A stretch of 64,000 nucleotides of DNA from Bacteroides bouchesdurhonensis (GCF_900155865.1 NZ_LT707006.1:1879685-1943684); one strand, 5' to 3'. Positions 51,976-61,583 are shown, counted from the first letter of the stretch. A program made the numbers and translations. Notes: generated from the letters alone by a model not told the origin.

Positions 51976-54900
51976 GTGGAAAAAATAGTTTAACCATGTT
52001 AAGTAGATTGAGATTCGTCTTCTTTCTTTCCTTCCTGTTTGTGTGGGGAAAGACGATGTCGCAAGTAACGACATCTGGAATTCGGGGTTGGGTTGCCGAT
52101 GAACAGTTGCAGCCGGTTGTGGGGGCGACTGTCTTTGCTATTCATGTCCCCTCCGGTACACGTTATGGGGGAGTAACCGATGTGGACGGTCGCTACTACG
52201 TCCGGGGAATGCGTGCAGGCGGACCGTACAGGATTGTGATTTCATTTGTCGGTATGCAGACCAGTGAAACCGCTGGAATTAATCTGAAACTGGGCGAAGT
52301 TCTCCGGCATGATGTGAAAATGACCGAAGCTACCGAATTGCTTTCGGAAGTGATTGTCTCTGCCCGTGCCGGGATAGATGCCACGAAAACCGGTGCGGCG
52401 ATGAATATCGATGCGGCGGCGATCAATCGGATACCGTCGATCTCCCATAGTATTGCCGATGTGCTCCGGATGAATCCGCAGGTACGCAGTGATAACGACG
52501 GTGCCATGTTTTTTCTGGGAACCAACAACCGCTACAACAGTTTCCGTATCGACGGAGTGATGAACAATGATGTTTACGGGCTGGCAGCTAACGGTTCCAA
52601 TGGCGGTCCAGCCGGTACACAACCGGTATCTATGGAAACTATTGAACAGATACAGATTAATATCATCCCGTTTGATGTACGTCAATCCGGTTTTACAGGT
52701 GGTTCGGTGAATGCCGTCACCAAATCGGGTACTAACGACATTCACGGTTCGCTTTATGGATTCGGAAATAACGAAAAACTAATCGGACGACGCTATCGGC
52801 TGATGAACGGGCGTATCAGCGAGAAGTATCCCGAACAATATGAATATCAGGCGGGTGTAACGCTTGGAGGTCCTATTGTGCGGAACAAGCTGTTCTTTTT
52901 TGCCAATTATGAGAAGACGGACAAGACTTATCAGAATCCATACGCCATCGGTAAGTCGGCATCGCGGGTCGATGCTGTCGTGGCGCAGTCAATTTGGAAG
53001 AAATTGCAGGAAATGGCCATAACCCAGGGAGTGACGTATGGAGGCAATCTGGATGCCACGAATGTATATACCAAATCCGATAAAGCGGGTGTCCGGCTGG
53101 ACTGGAATATCAATGACAAACAAAAGCTGTCATTCCGCTGGAGCTTAGTTTCAGCCTGGCAGATGAACAGTGCCAGTACGGCTCTTACCCTGAATGCTAC
53201 CGATTATAGTTATGATTTTATTTCGAAAACGAATTCTTTTGTTGCCGAATTGCAAAGCCGTTTGTCGGACAGGATGGACAATGAGATGCGTGTTTCCTAT
53301 GTAAGGGTGAGGGACAGGCGGGAACCCGGCGCATCTTTTCCTATGGTACAAGTCAGTAATGTGGGCGATGGCACCCTGAACCTAGGTAATGATCGTTCTT
53401 CCATGGCAAATACGCTGGACCAGGATATTGGGTCGTTTACGAATAACCTTACCTATACGACTGGAAACCATACTTTTGTTATGGGTACTCACAATGAGTT
53501 TTATCACTTTTCCAACCTCTTCATTCAGGATGCTTTTGGGAGTTATTTTTTTGATAACCCGGATGATTTCTATGCCGGACGAATTAAAGAATACCGCTTC
53601 GGGGAGGCGAATGTGGCGGTCACCGGCAATACGCGCTGGGCGGCTGCGTTCGGAGCTGGGATGCTGGGTTTTTATGTGCAGGACAATTTCAACGCGACGG
53701 ATAGGCTCGATCTGACTTTCGGGCTGCGGGCGGATATTCCTCTTTTCTTCGATGTTCCCGCCGAGAATGCTCCTTTTAATGATTTTATGGTTTCCCGGGG
53801 CTGGGACTATAAAACCAATTCCAAACTCAACAGCCGTCCGCTTTTTTCTCCCCGCTTGGGTTTCCGTTGGAATATAGGACAGACGCAAAAATATGTATTG
53901 CGTGGAGGAACAGGTATTTTCACTGGGCGCATCCCATACGTTTGGTTGAGTAATAATTTCTCTAATACCGGTGTGCAGCTTTCGGTCTATAGGGTGGCTA
54001 ACAGCACCGACCGTCCGGATGCTACCAAAGATCTGTCTTTTATCCTCGACCCCACCAAGCAAGGACAGAATGTCGGGCAGCTCACTGCCGGCGGTTCGCA
54101 GACAATCAATGTATTTGACAAAGATTTCAAACACCCTCAGAATTTCCGGGCAAACCTGGCATTGGATTTTTCTCTTGGCGGAATACGCTGGACGGCCGAA
54201 GCGATTTATTCCAAGACACTAAACGATATTACCTACCGCAACTTGGCTGTAGACCTGACCGGAAAGACACTGGGAGAAGTGTTTCCAGCCTTGAGCTTCG
54301 ACAGCCGGCCCCTTTTGGCCAAAATAGAGGGGGCTGAGGATTATACCGGAATCTATGTGCTCAGGAACACCGGAAAGGGGTACACTTGTCACATATCTCT
54401 TTCGGGAGAGAAGAAATTTGCTTTCGGTCTGGATGTTCGGGCTTCCTATACTTTCATGAGGTCCCGTACCCAGAACAATGGTACATCTTCTGTCGCCCAG
54501 TCCAACTGGCAATACAACTATACATACCAAAACCCCAACCAGGCTGAACTGGCAAACTCTTCTTTCAATATTCCCCACAGTATCAAGGCTTCTGTTTTTT
54601 ACACAAGAAAATGGAATAAAAATCAGACCACTACGGTCGGTCTGTTGTACAACGGTAGTAGTGGAATACCTTATAATGTGTGTTACAATGGTGATTTGAA
54701 CGGTGATACGGGAAACAATGACCTGATTTATATTCCTACCGATGAGGAAGCCGACCGGATGACTTTCTCCCCCACTTCCGTCTATACCGCTGAGCAGCAA
54801 AGGACTAATTTCAAGGCTTGGTTGTCACGTGACGAGTATATGAAAGAGCATCGCGGCGAGTATTTCAAACGGAATGCAGGCAACGAAAAGTTTGAGCATC

Positions 54901-55169
54901 ATTTCGATTTCCATTTATCCCACCGTTTGCAGTTTATGCTGGGAAAAAGCGAACGGGGGTTGGAATTTTCCCTGGATATCATCAATATCGGCAATATGCT
55001 GAACAAAAATTGGGGCCGCACTTCCGCTTCCTACGGTTATTATAACCCCATTAATTATAAAGGAGACGGCAGTTTCCAGTTCCTGCACGATGCAGACTAC
55101 AACATGCGCTCCTATAATGATTATTACTCCCGCTGGAGAGGACAAGCCGGGGTGAGGCTGATTTTTTAG
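51972..55169 (+). CDS. Oar-like TonB-dependent receptor
   Basis: The 1065-residue protein has a signal peptide (RLRFVFFLSFLFVWGKTMSQ) and a carboxypeptidase-regulatory-like domain at 30-120 (SGIRGWVADEQLQPVVGATV). A plug follows (SIADVLRMNPQVRSDNDGAM, DVRQSGFTGGSVNAVTKSGT) and then a large beta barrel ending GQAGVRLIF. It imports an unknown ligand across the outer membrane with TonB energy. There is no SusD partner. It begins inside the stop of the kinase gene (ATGA), so sensor and receptor are made together. Codons ending in C and G are frequent compared with the neighbours, suggesting transfer. Confidence 0.9.
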   Translation: MSGKNSLTMLSRLRFVFFLSFLFVWGKTMSQVTTSGIRGWVADEQLQPVVGATVFAIHVPSGTRYGGVTDVDGRYYVRGMRAGGPYRIVISFVGMQTSETAGINLKLGEVLRHDVKMTEATELLSEVIVSARAGIDATKTGAAMNIDAAAINRIPSISHSIADVLRMNPQVRSDNDGAMFFLGTNNRYNSFRIDGVMNNDVYGLAANGSNGGPAGTQPVSMETIEQIQINIIPFDVRQSGFTGGSVNAVTKSGTNDIHGSLYGFGNNEKLIGRRYRLMNGRISEKYPEQYEYQAGVTLGGPIVRNKLFFFANYEKTDKTYQNPYAIGKSASRVDAVVAQSIWKKLQEMAITQGVTYGGNLDATNVYTKSDKAGVRLDWNINDKQKLSFRWSLVSAWQMNSASTALTLNATDYSYDFISKTNSFVAELQSRLSDRMDNEMRVSYVRVRDRREPGASFPMVQVSNVGDGTLNLGNDRSSMANTLDQDIGSFTNNLTYTTGNHTFVMGTHNEFYHFSNLFIQDAFGSYFFDNPDDFYAGRIKEYRFGEANVAVTGNTRWAAAFGAGMLGFYVQDNFNATDRLDLTFGLRADIPLFFDVPAENAPFNDFMVSRGWDYKTNSKLNSRPLFSPRLGFRWNIGQTQKYVLRGGTGIFTGRIPYVWLSNNFSNTGVQLSVYRVANSTDRPDATKDLSFILDPTKQGQNVGQLTAGGSQTINVFDKDFKHPQNFRANLALDFSLGGIRWTAEAIYSKTLNDITYRNLAVDLTGKTLGEVFPALSFDSRPLLAKIEGAEDYTGIYVLRNTGKGYTCHISLSGEKKFAFGLDVRASYTFMRSRTQNNGTSSVAQSNWQYNYTYQNPNQAELANSSFNIPHSIKASVFYTRKWNKNQTTTVGLLYNGSSGIPYNVCYNGDLNGDTGNNDLIYIPTDEEADRMTFSPTSVYTAEQQRTNFKAWLSRDEYMKEHRGEYFKRNAGNEKFEHHFDFHLSHRLQFMLGKSERGLEFSLDIINIGNMLNKNWGRTSASYGYYNPINYKGDGSFQFLHDADYNMRSYNDYYSRWRGQAGVRLIF

Positions 55170-55172
55170 TGT

Positions 55173-55207
55173 TGAAACAAAGGGACGGGGCAGTCATGGT
55201 CGGAAGA
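55173..55207 (-). repeat. Right arm of the 35-bp inverted repeat
   Basis: It begins 3 bp behind the receptor stop and mirrors 49393-49427 with three mismatches. The rest of the 358-bp gene-free stretch to 55527 shows only AT-rich sequence and no other clear element. Confidence 0.85.
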
Positions 55208-55527
55208 AAATCCGGTAAGTTTAATGATTTGGGTGGTCAGACTGATCAAGAAGATACGTTTCGTTACCTTCTGCATGACAGACAGTAACAAAATGATAAT
55301 TTTGTTGCTAAGAAAATTTGTAGTAAAAGAAAATATATTTAAATTGCTGCGTTTTATTAGCTTTGCAAGTTATATGGCTTGTTTGGTTACTTTTCAATGT
55401 GATTTGATTATTGTCTTGAAAAGATATTAATTGGCACGCAAGACTCTTATACATAAATGTGGTTGATAAAATAAGGTAAATAAGATTATTACCTGAAAAC
55501 GTGATCATTACTCGAAAAAAAAGGATT

Positions 55528-58500
55528 ATGCAATACGAGAAAGATGTGATTTACTCCCTGAAAGTAACAGGTACCATGATAATAAATGACAATCATTATT
55601 ATCTGATAGAAAATGACGGTGTTAAATATAAGGTAAAGATGCTGAAATTCCAGCAAAAGTTACCGATTCCTGATGAGGTGAAGTGTGTTGTTTGTGGTTT
55701 CGATGCTGATGATACTCCTCTTTTTGTACAGGATAAGGGTGAGATATCGCATAAACTTTATACAGTTGGAAATACTTATACTTTTGTTGTACATAAAAAG
55801 ACAAACTACCTCTCCGAACATCGTAATACTTTTTATGGATATGACATGAATGGTATACGAGCTTTTATTCAGGTAGGTATGGGGAAAGAATTGGCTATAG
55901 GGCGAAATGTCCCTTGCATAGTCAAACACATAGATTCGGATGGAAGTCTTTTTGTGGTTCCTGTCAGCCAGGGAATGGATTATGAAACTAACTATCTTAC
56001 TTTTCAACAGCTATTGCATAATATCCATGTCGAAACACTGCCTGTTTGTCTCCAACTGGAAACTTTGCGTTCCGAGTCATCCGAAAACGCTAAAATACAA
56101 CAGATGTTGAAGCAATATGACAACCATGAAGGAGAATGGTTATTGTCATTTTTAAATATTCTGGTTGCCAAGAGGGAAGAGAAAATTGAAAATAAAGATT
56201 GGGATGGAGTTTGTGAGTTGATAGGTTATCAACGTCTTATCACTGAATGGGTACTTGAAGATTCCCTATTTCTCACATTCTATTCTTCATCTGTTATTCA
56301 ATCCTTGCGTGAAAAAGGAGAACGCGAAATGCATGTCTGTGAAGCGATACTAAAAGCCATAGATATTATCCGGACCGATACGGTGGATGATTTTCTGAAA
56401 CATATTTTCGCTAAGATACGTACTTCGGGGTATTTGTCCGATCGAAACCGGAAAGTAGATTTGTTGGTTGCTTTATTCTGGCTGGATGACACACTGGCCG
56501 ATAAGAACATGGCTGCTTTGACGGAGTTCTGCCAATACGTGGCTTGTACGTTTACTGCAGAGACTCTGGTATTGGGTGCGGTTTCTGAATTAATTAAGAA
56601 AATGATAGAGAAATGCAAGACGGTATATGATACTTCTTCCACGAAGATATTGCATTTGCTGGCTGTTTATTTGTTACTATGTTATAACCGTGATGTGAAG
56701 GCAACGCTTACTTATCGCATCATGCTTTATCGTTATGCCTCTTTGGCAAGCCCCGCCTCTGCCGGAATTTTGATAAACAGGGCGTATGAGATACTGACAC
56801 AGGGCAACCAGTTCTACCATTTGGAGTTTGTATGGGATGATGTGATATCTTTTAAACCTGAGTTGTTTATTGCCAAGTTACGTGCGTTCATGATTGATAT
56901 CTCCGGAGACGGGGATAAGATGATAGCCCGGCATGTAGCAAATGGGAATCAGATACTTCTGCGTGATGGAGTTTTTATGCTTTATGTCGGTTGCAATCCG
57001 GGGGCAATGCCGGTCCAGCAGAAAGTGACGGAGATGATTTCTGTATTCGACAGTAAAGTCCGCATATATGCGAATAAAGATATAAAACCTAAATCCAACG
57101 ACTTGCAGAATGTCTTAGCACTTAAGAGTTTCTGGACAGAGTTGTATGGGCAATCGTCTCAACAGATCGCTTCTTCGACGAAAAAAGAGTTCATAAAGAC
57201 GCTGCCTTCGGAAGGTATGCGTGTGAAAATTAGGTTGAAAGCTTTTAATCCGCGCTATCCGTTGATGATGTTTGCCGATGTGATAGAGCCGGGATATGAG
57301 GGAACCGGTGCGCTTCTTGCCAATGAAGTAGCTTACTTTCATATCAACAGTATGGAGGATTTGTTTTATGAGGGAGATACTTTTGAAGCCACTGTGGCAA
57401 GAATTGGGGAGAATAATCGAATCACATTCAGTATTATCCGGGAACTATTTGAGTTTGTAGCAAGGACGGTAAAATTCGGTCACCGGGTATATGCCAAGTT
57501 GGTTCGAATATCGAAAGGTACCTGTATCTGGATGTGCGAAGATGGATACTCTCTCTTTTCACCAGGCATAGCACCTTATCCGGACACCGATACAGTTGCC
57601 TTGTTAGAGGTAAGGGATATTAATGATGCGGGATATGTCAATGCAGTTTATATAGAGGAAGCTGATAGAAGTATAGAGACAACAGAGGCTTTGGCTAAAT
57701 TGGTGAGTGAATATATTGATTTTTGTTCTCCGCAAGATGAAAAGATGGAAGGAGAGGACAATTTCGGGCAAGTATTCATGAATGAAGACGAGTTGTCGGC
57801 GGGAGAGCAATTATCACTGCCTTTATTACACGAGTTGTCTTGGCTTTTGACAGTAGCCGCGTTCTCGAAAAAGTCATTGGTGACGCGATATAATATGTTG
57901 GGGACGGCCCGTCTGTTGGCAGAAATAATTGATGATTCGGTTCTGAACGAATACTTGTCTCTACAGATGAATTATGAAGAGAATATTTACAGCTTTGCTA
58001 CTTATACCGGTCAGGTGCGATGGTCGGGTACTTCGAGTATAGATGATGCGGCAGTGGCCCGTTATCCTTCGCTTCTCCCTAAAAAGGAACTGCTGCGAAT
58101 TCTTGGTATGTTCTATAGCCACACTTTCGACCCGGTGCTTGCAGTAAATATCGCCACTACCAAGGATCCCAACAAGGAACATGTCATCCGGCTGGTACTG
58201 GCGCATGCACTTTTGTTCCAAACTTTGCCGGCTACTGCACTGACACCTTTGCGCAACGAACTTCTGCAACGTATTGGGGCTGGTGATTTTGTAAAGGCCG
58301 ATGAACATGATAAACCATTGGAAGTGGAGGAACAGAAGGAAGAGATTCCTTGCCTAGGGAGAGAAAGCGATACAATCGAGTTTAAATCATCTGTGGTATA
58401 TCCTGCAGGCCGTACTCTTCCTGATATGAAACAACAGTCAGAGGTGATATTACGTGCGATTGCCGGATTTTTGAATGCATCCGGTGGCACACTTTATATT

Positions 58501-59556
58501 GGAGTATCTGATACGGGATCAGTAATCGGGCTGAAGGAAGATTATATCTATATGGTATGCGACTCTGATGGTTACGAACGTTTTATTCGTCAACGTATCA
58601 TCGCTACAATGGGAAAAGATATAAATGGCCTCATTAAAATAGAATTTCCCCAGTATGGTACTCGTGAAGTATGCCGTATTATAGTTCCTTGCTATGGCAA
58701 ATTTGTTGAACTAAAGGGAGTAATATGGCAAAGGCAAGGCAATTCGACGGTAATGCTCGATGGCAATGCATTGACGAAGCAACAGAAAAGGAAAAATGAA
58801 AAACTACAAGTAGAACTTGATCAGATAGCTGAGAAGAACCTGGAGCAAGTCAGTGAAAGTTTGTTGCAGGCTAGTGAAGTACAGACGGCAGTTGCCGCTG
58901 CTTTTGCGGAGAGCCTGAAAAAGAAGAAAAAAGATAAAACAGTCAAGGTTAAGAAGAATGCGGTACAGACGTCTTCAATTCGCCTTCATTCACATTTAGA
59001 AGAAGAATCGGATGCAGAGGTATTGACTTATTTGTCTCTACTCGATAATGGCGGATATGTTTTAGAAAATGAGTTTTCCGATATGGATAACGCGATAATT
59101 ACCTTAACCATATATGCCAATGAGATTGGCGGCTCATTACTCCTCTGTTACGAGAATGCCTTTGTCAATCGTATTCCGCTTAAAATTTTATTGCAGAAGA
59201 AACGAAATTATATCTACAAGAATGGTGTAAACAAGGATTCAAAGCTGGTATTTGTGACTGTAGAAAATGGTGAACCAAGTATATTGGTACGTACGGTTCG
59301 GAAGAACAATGAATACCTGAAAATGTATCCTATGGCTAAGATAAAAGAAAATATGGATTTAGCTTTGAAAGGGACTTCACTTTTCTCTTATGATTTTGGT
59401 AAAGTTGTTGCCTGGGAAGTTATTCCGGAAATGGAATCTGAGAAGTTGCAAAGACTCTATAATGATAATCTGGCCCATCAAGGCTGTTTGAGTACCGCAG
59501 AGGTTATTTCCGAGGAAAGAGAGTTGCTACGGGCAATGGGGTGGGATATTGGATAA
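55528..59556 (+). CDS. Large protein with Schlafen-type AlbA_2 domain and OB/S1-like segments
   Basis: The product is 1342 residues from MQYEKDVIYSLKVTGTMIIN; a GTG at 55501 in frame is less likely. The N-terminal 180 residues and two middle stretches (MRVKIRLKAFNPRYPLMMFA, GHRVYAKLVRISKGTCIWMC) look like small beta-barrel OB/S1 folds. A helical region fills about 190-560. At about 945-1060 is an AlbA_2 domain (ESDTIEFKSSVVYPAGRTLP, AIAGFLNASGGTLYIGVSDT). A coiled-coil, lysine-rich link (SLKKKKKDKTVKVKKN) leads to a final beta domain. No nuclease motif is seen. AlbA_2 domains occur in Schlafen-like regulators and some defence proteins; the role here is unknown. The gene is not in an operon. 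Confidence 0.75.
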   Translation: MQYEKDVIYSLKVTGTMIINDNHYYLIENDGVKYKVKMLKFQQKLPIPDEVKCVVCGFDADDTPLFVQDKGEISHKLYTVGNTYTFVVHKKTNYLSEHRNTFYGYDMNGIRAFIQVGMGKELAIGRNVPCIVKHIDSDGSLFVVPVSQGMDYETNYLTFQQLLHNIHVETLPVCLQLETLRSESSENAKIQQMLKQYDNHEGEWLLSFLNILVAKREEKIENKDWDGVCELIGYQRLITEWVLEDSLFLTFYSSSVIQSLREKGEREMHVCEAILKAIDIIRTDTVDDFLKHIFAKIRTSGYLSDRNRKVDLLVALFWLDDTLADKNMAALTEFCQYVACTFTAETLVLGAVSELIKKMIEKCKTVYDTSSTKILHLLAVYLLLCYNRDVKATLTYRIMLYRYASLASPASAGILINRAYEILTQGNQFYHLEFVWDDVISFKPELFIAKLRAFMIDISGDGDKMIARHVANGNQILLRDGVFMLYVGCNPGAMPVQQKVTEMISVFDSKVRIYANKDIKPKSNDLQNVLALKSFWTELYGQSSQQIASSTKKEFIKTLPSEGMRVKIRLKAFNPRYPLMMFADVIEPGYEGTGALLANEVAYFHINSMEDLFYEGDTFEATVARIGENNRITFSIIRELFEFVARTVKFGHRVYAKLVRISKGTCIWMCEDGYSLFSPGIAPYPDTDTVALLEVRDINDAGYVNAVYIEEADRSIETTEALAKLVSEYIDFCSPQDEKMEGEDNFGQVFMNEDELSAGEQLSLPLLHELSWLLTVAAFSKKSLVTRYNMLGTARLLAEIIDDSVLNEYLSLQMNYEENIYSFATYTGQVRWSGTSSIDDAAVARYPSLLPKKELLRILGMFYSHTFDPVLAVNIATTKDPNKEHVIRLVLAHALLFQTLPATALTPLRNELLQRIGAGDFVKADEHDKPLEVEEQKEEIPCLGRESDTIEFKSSVVYPAGRTLPDMKQQSEVILRAIAGFLNASGGTLYIGVSDTGSVIGLKEDYIYMVCDSDGYERFIRQRIIATMGKDINGLIKIEFPQYGTREVCRIIVPCYGKFVELKGVIWQRQGNSTVMLDGNALTKQQKRKNEKLQVELDQIAEKNLEQVSESLLQASEVQTAVAAAFAESLKKKKKDKTVKVKKNAVQTSSIRLHSHLEEESDAEVLTYLSLLDNGGYVLENEFSDMDNAIITLTIYANEIGGSLLLCYENAFVNRIPLKILLQKKRNYIYKNGVNKDSKLVFVTVENGEPSILVRTVRKNNEYLKMYPMAKIKENMDLALKGTSLFSYDFGKVVAWEVIPEMESEKLQRLYNDNLAHQGCLSTAEVISEERELLRAMGWDIG

Positions 59557-59595
59557 GCTGAAAGGGTATCTCTATGAATTTAGATTTTTATTTCA

Positions 59596-59603
59596 TATCT
59601 TTG
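59596..59603 (+). promoter_or_regulatory. -7 element of the queuosine gene set
   Basis: TATCTTTG lies about 45 bp ahead of the riboswitch candidate and fits the Bacteroides -7 box. Confidence 0.55.
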
Positions 59604-59644
59604 CCGCTCGAAATGAATTAAAAGATGTATGATGCCGTGAATAG

Positions 59645-59684
59645 CGGTCGTGTATTCTAGAACACCACGTAAAAAACAGGAATT
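59645..59684 (+). promoter_or_regulatory. Candidate preQ1-I riboswitch
   Basis: Directly ahead of the yhhQ start codon, CGTG (59649-59652) and CACG (59666-59669) form a short stem around the loop TATTCTAGAACAC, followed by TAAAAAACAGGAATT. The loop TTCTAG-ACAC and the A-rich tail closely follow the preQ1-I aptamer of the Bacillus queC leader. ATTC in the loop can pair with GAAT in the tail to form the pseudoknot, covering the AGGA ribosome site. That suggests translational repression by preQ1 of the transporter and perhaps the following queC. The downstream genes match the expected regulon. Confidence 0.7.
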
Positions 59685-60365
59685 ATGAAAGAAAAAGTAT
59701 CTGTACCTTTTATGCTGCTTGGCATTCTTTTCAATGTATGTCTTATAGCAGCCAATCTTCTTGAAACGAAAGTGATTCAGGTAGGTGGTCTGACGGTTAC
59801 TGCCGGGTTGTTGGTTTTTCCCGTTTCTTATATTATTAATGATTGCATCGCCGAAGTCTGGGGATTCAAGAAGGCACGTCTTATCATCTGGAGTGGCTTT
59901 GCCATGAATTTCTTTGTGGTGGCTCTCGGACTGATAGCTGTATCTCTGCCTGCTGCACCTTTCTGGGAAGGAGAAGAACACTTCAACTTTGTATTCGGTA
60001 TGGCACCACGTATTGTTGTTGCCAGTTTGATTGCTTTCCTTGTCGGTTCATTCCTCAATGCGTATGTGATGAGCAAAATGAAAGTAGCCAGCCAGGGACG
60101 TAACTTCTCGGTGCGTGCTATTCTATCAACTATTGTAGGAGAAACTGCGGATTCTCTAATCTTCTTTCCGGTTGCTTTCGGAGGTGTGATTGCCTGGAAA
60201 GAATTGCTTCTGATGATGGGACTTCAGATTGTCCTGAAATCTATGTATGAAGTTATTATTCTCCCTGTAACGATTCGCGTGGTCAAACTGATCAAGAAAA
60301 TAGATGGCAGCGACGTTTACGATACCCATATCTCTTACAACGTATTGAAAGTCAAAGATATTTAG
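59685..60365 (+). CDS. yhhQ: Queuosine precursor transporter (VUT family)
   Basis: This 226-residue membrane protein has six hydrophobic segments. The family motifs are VCLIAANLLETKVIQVGGLT, FPVSYIINDCIAEVWGFKKA and FSVRAILSTIVGETADSLIF. YhhQ proteins take up preQ0/preQ1 or queuine-type precursors across the inner membrane. It is the first gene under the riboswitch candidate and precedes queC by 75 bp. Confidence 0.93.
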   Translation: MKEKVSVPFMLLGILFNVCLIAANLLETKVIQVGGLTVTAGLLVFPVSYIINDCIAEVWGFKKARLIIWSGFAMNFFVVALGLIAVSLPAAPFWEGEEHFNFVFGMAPRIVVASLIAFLVGSFLNAYVMSKMKVASQGRNFSVRAILSTIVGETADSLIFFPVAFGGVIAWKELLLMMGLQIVLKSMYEVIILPVTIRVVKLIKKIDGSDVYDTHISYNVLKVKDI

Positions 60366-60440
60366 CATAAATAGCCCTTGTGGTTATTTATGAGCATTAG
60401 TATATCATCGCCATAAAATAATAAAGCATTAGTACTCATC

Positions 60441-61100
60441 ATGAACAGAGATCGTGTATTAGTTGTGTTCAGCGGAGGGCAGGACTCAACCACTTGCCTG
60501 TTTTGGGCAAAACGTAATTTCAAGAAAGTATATGCACTGAGCTTTTTATATGGTCAGAAACACGAAAAAGAAGTGGAGCTGGCACGCGAAATAGCCCGGA
60601 AAGCAGAAGTAGAATTCGATGTGATGGATGTCTCCTTTATCGGAAAGTTGGGACATAACTCTCTGACAGATACCACTATGGTAATGGATCAGGAAAAACC
60701 TGCGGATAGTGTTCCGAACACATTTGTGCCGGGACGTAACCTGTTCTTTCTGAGCATTGCAGCAGTCTATGCCCGCGAAAGGGGAATCAACCACCTGGTT
60801 ACCGGAGTTTCCCAGACAGATTTCAGTGGTTATCCTGATTGCCGGGATGCGTTTGTCAAGTCTCTCAATGTTACTTTGAATCTCGCGATGGATGAACAAT
60901 TCGTGATTCATACTCCGTTGATGTGGATTGATAAAGCGGAAACATGGGCTTTAGCGGATCAGTTGGGAGTGTTGGAGGTGATTCGTAAGGAGACATTGAC
61001 GTGTTATAATGGTATTCCCGGAGACGGTTGTGGACATTGTCCGGCTTGTAAATTACGTCGGGAAGGATTGGAAAAGTATTTAAAGAGTAAGAATCAATAA
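60441..61100 (+). CDS. queC: 7-cyano-7-deazaguanine synthase
   Basis: The 219-residue product has the PP-loop [11 protein letters not shown] at residues 9-19 for ATP binding and a C-terminal zinc site in [20 protein letters not shown]. QueC converts 7-carboxy-7-deazaguanine to preQ0 with ATP and ammonia. QueD and QueE genes are not in the window. It likely shares a transcript with yhhQ. Confidence 0.96.
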   Translation: MNRDRVLVVFSGGQDSTTCLFWAKRNFKKVYALSFLYGQKHEKEVELAREIARKAEVEFDVMDVSFIGKLGHNSLTDTTMVMDQEKPADSVPNTFVPGRNLFFLSIAAVYARERGINHLVTGVSQTDFSGYPDCRDAFVKSLNVTLNLAMDEQFVIHTPLMWIDKAETWALADQLGVLEVIRKETLTCYNGIPGDGCGHCPACKLRREGLEKYLKSKNQ

Positions 61101-61265
61101 TCTCTCTACATAGAGAGTTAAAACGCATTTTTTATCGTCATTTGTCACTTTATTGTCCTCGAAACCAGGATGATGTGTGTGTCTGTGGATGCATTGTTCG
61201 GAATCTATAGATACAAATTAGCTTTAAAGACGTGGGACTAGCTGTTCTAATAGGATGAACACTTT

Positions 61266-61416
61266 GTTTCAATAGCCTGAAACGATTAGTTTCAATAGGG
61301 TGAAACTAATCGTTTCCCTATATGAAACACTTAGTTTCCCTATATGAAACACATAGTTTCAAGGCATGAAACTACTTGTTTGTACGCTTGAAACGGTTGG
61401 TTTGAGCGTATGTTAG
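61266..61416. repeat. Array of seven GTTTC-n-GAAAC palindromes with 5-nt spacers
   Basis: Units lie at 61266-61283, 61289-61306, 61312-61328, 61334-61350, 61356-61372, 61378-61394 and a weaker one at 61400-61416. Each is 17-18 bp, starts GTTTC or GTTTG, ends GAAAC (the last is degenerate) and is separated from the next by exactly five variable bases. Units 3 and 4 are identical. The centres are 22-23 bp apart, about two helical turns. It sits in the 532-bp gap between queC and queF. Confidence 0.9.
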
Positions 61417-61482
61417 GCAAGAAAGTAACGGTCGTTTTCGGATTTAGTGCGAGACTCATGGTTCGTGTACCGCATAAATTCC

Positions 61483-61583
61483 GGTGATAGGTGATAGATC
61501 GGGTGATAGGTTAAAATATCACCTATCACCTCTTCAAAGTACGATGAATAAACGGGTTGCAGAACTTTGGTGATAGGTGATAG
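61483..61583. repeat. GGTGATAGGTGAT direct and inverted repeats
   Basis: GGTGATAGGTGAT occurs at 61483-61495 and 61569-61581, GGTGATAGGT at 61502-61511, and the inverse ATCACCTATCACC at 61518-61530. The nearest pair (61502-61511 with 61521-61530) forms a perfect 10-bp hairpin, and other pairings exclude each other. The second full copy lies about 50 bp ahead of queF, so alternative structures in its leader are possible. Confidence 0.8.

Noticed and set aside
52242..54800. Minus-strand ORFs up to 250 codons inside the TonB-dependent receptor gene
   Set aside because: High GC in the cassette lowers stop frequency in antisense frames; the sequences look like translated antisense and overlap a clear receptor.
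61266..61416. CRISPR array
   Set aside because: The spacers are only 5 nt, the repeats are palindromes with variable centres, and no cas gene is present.
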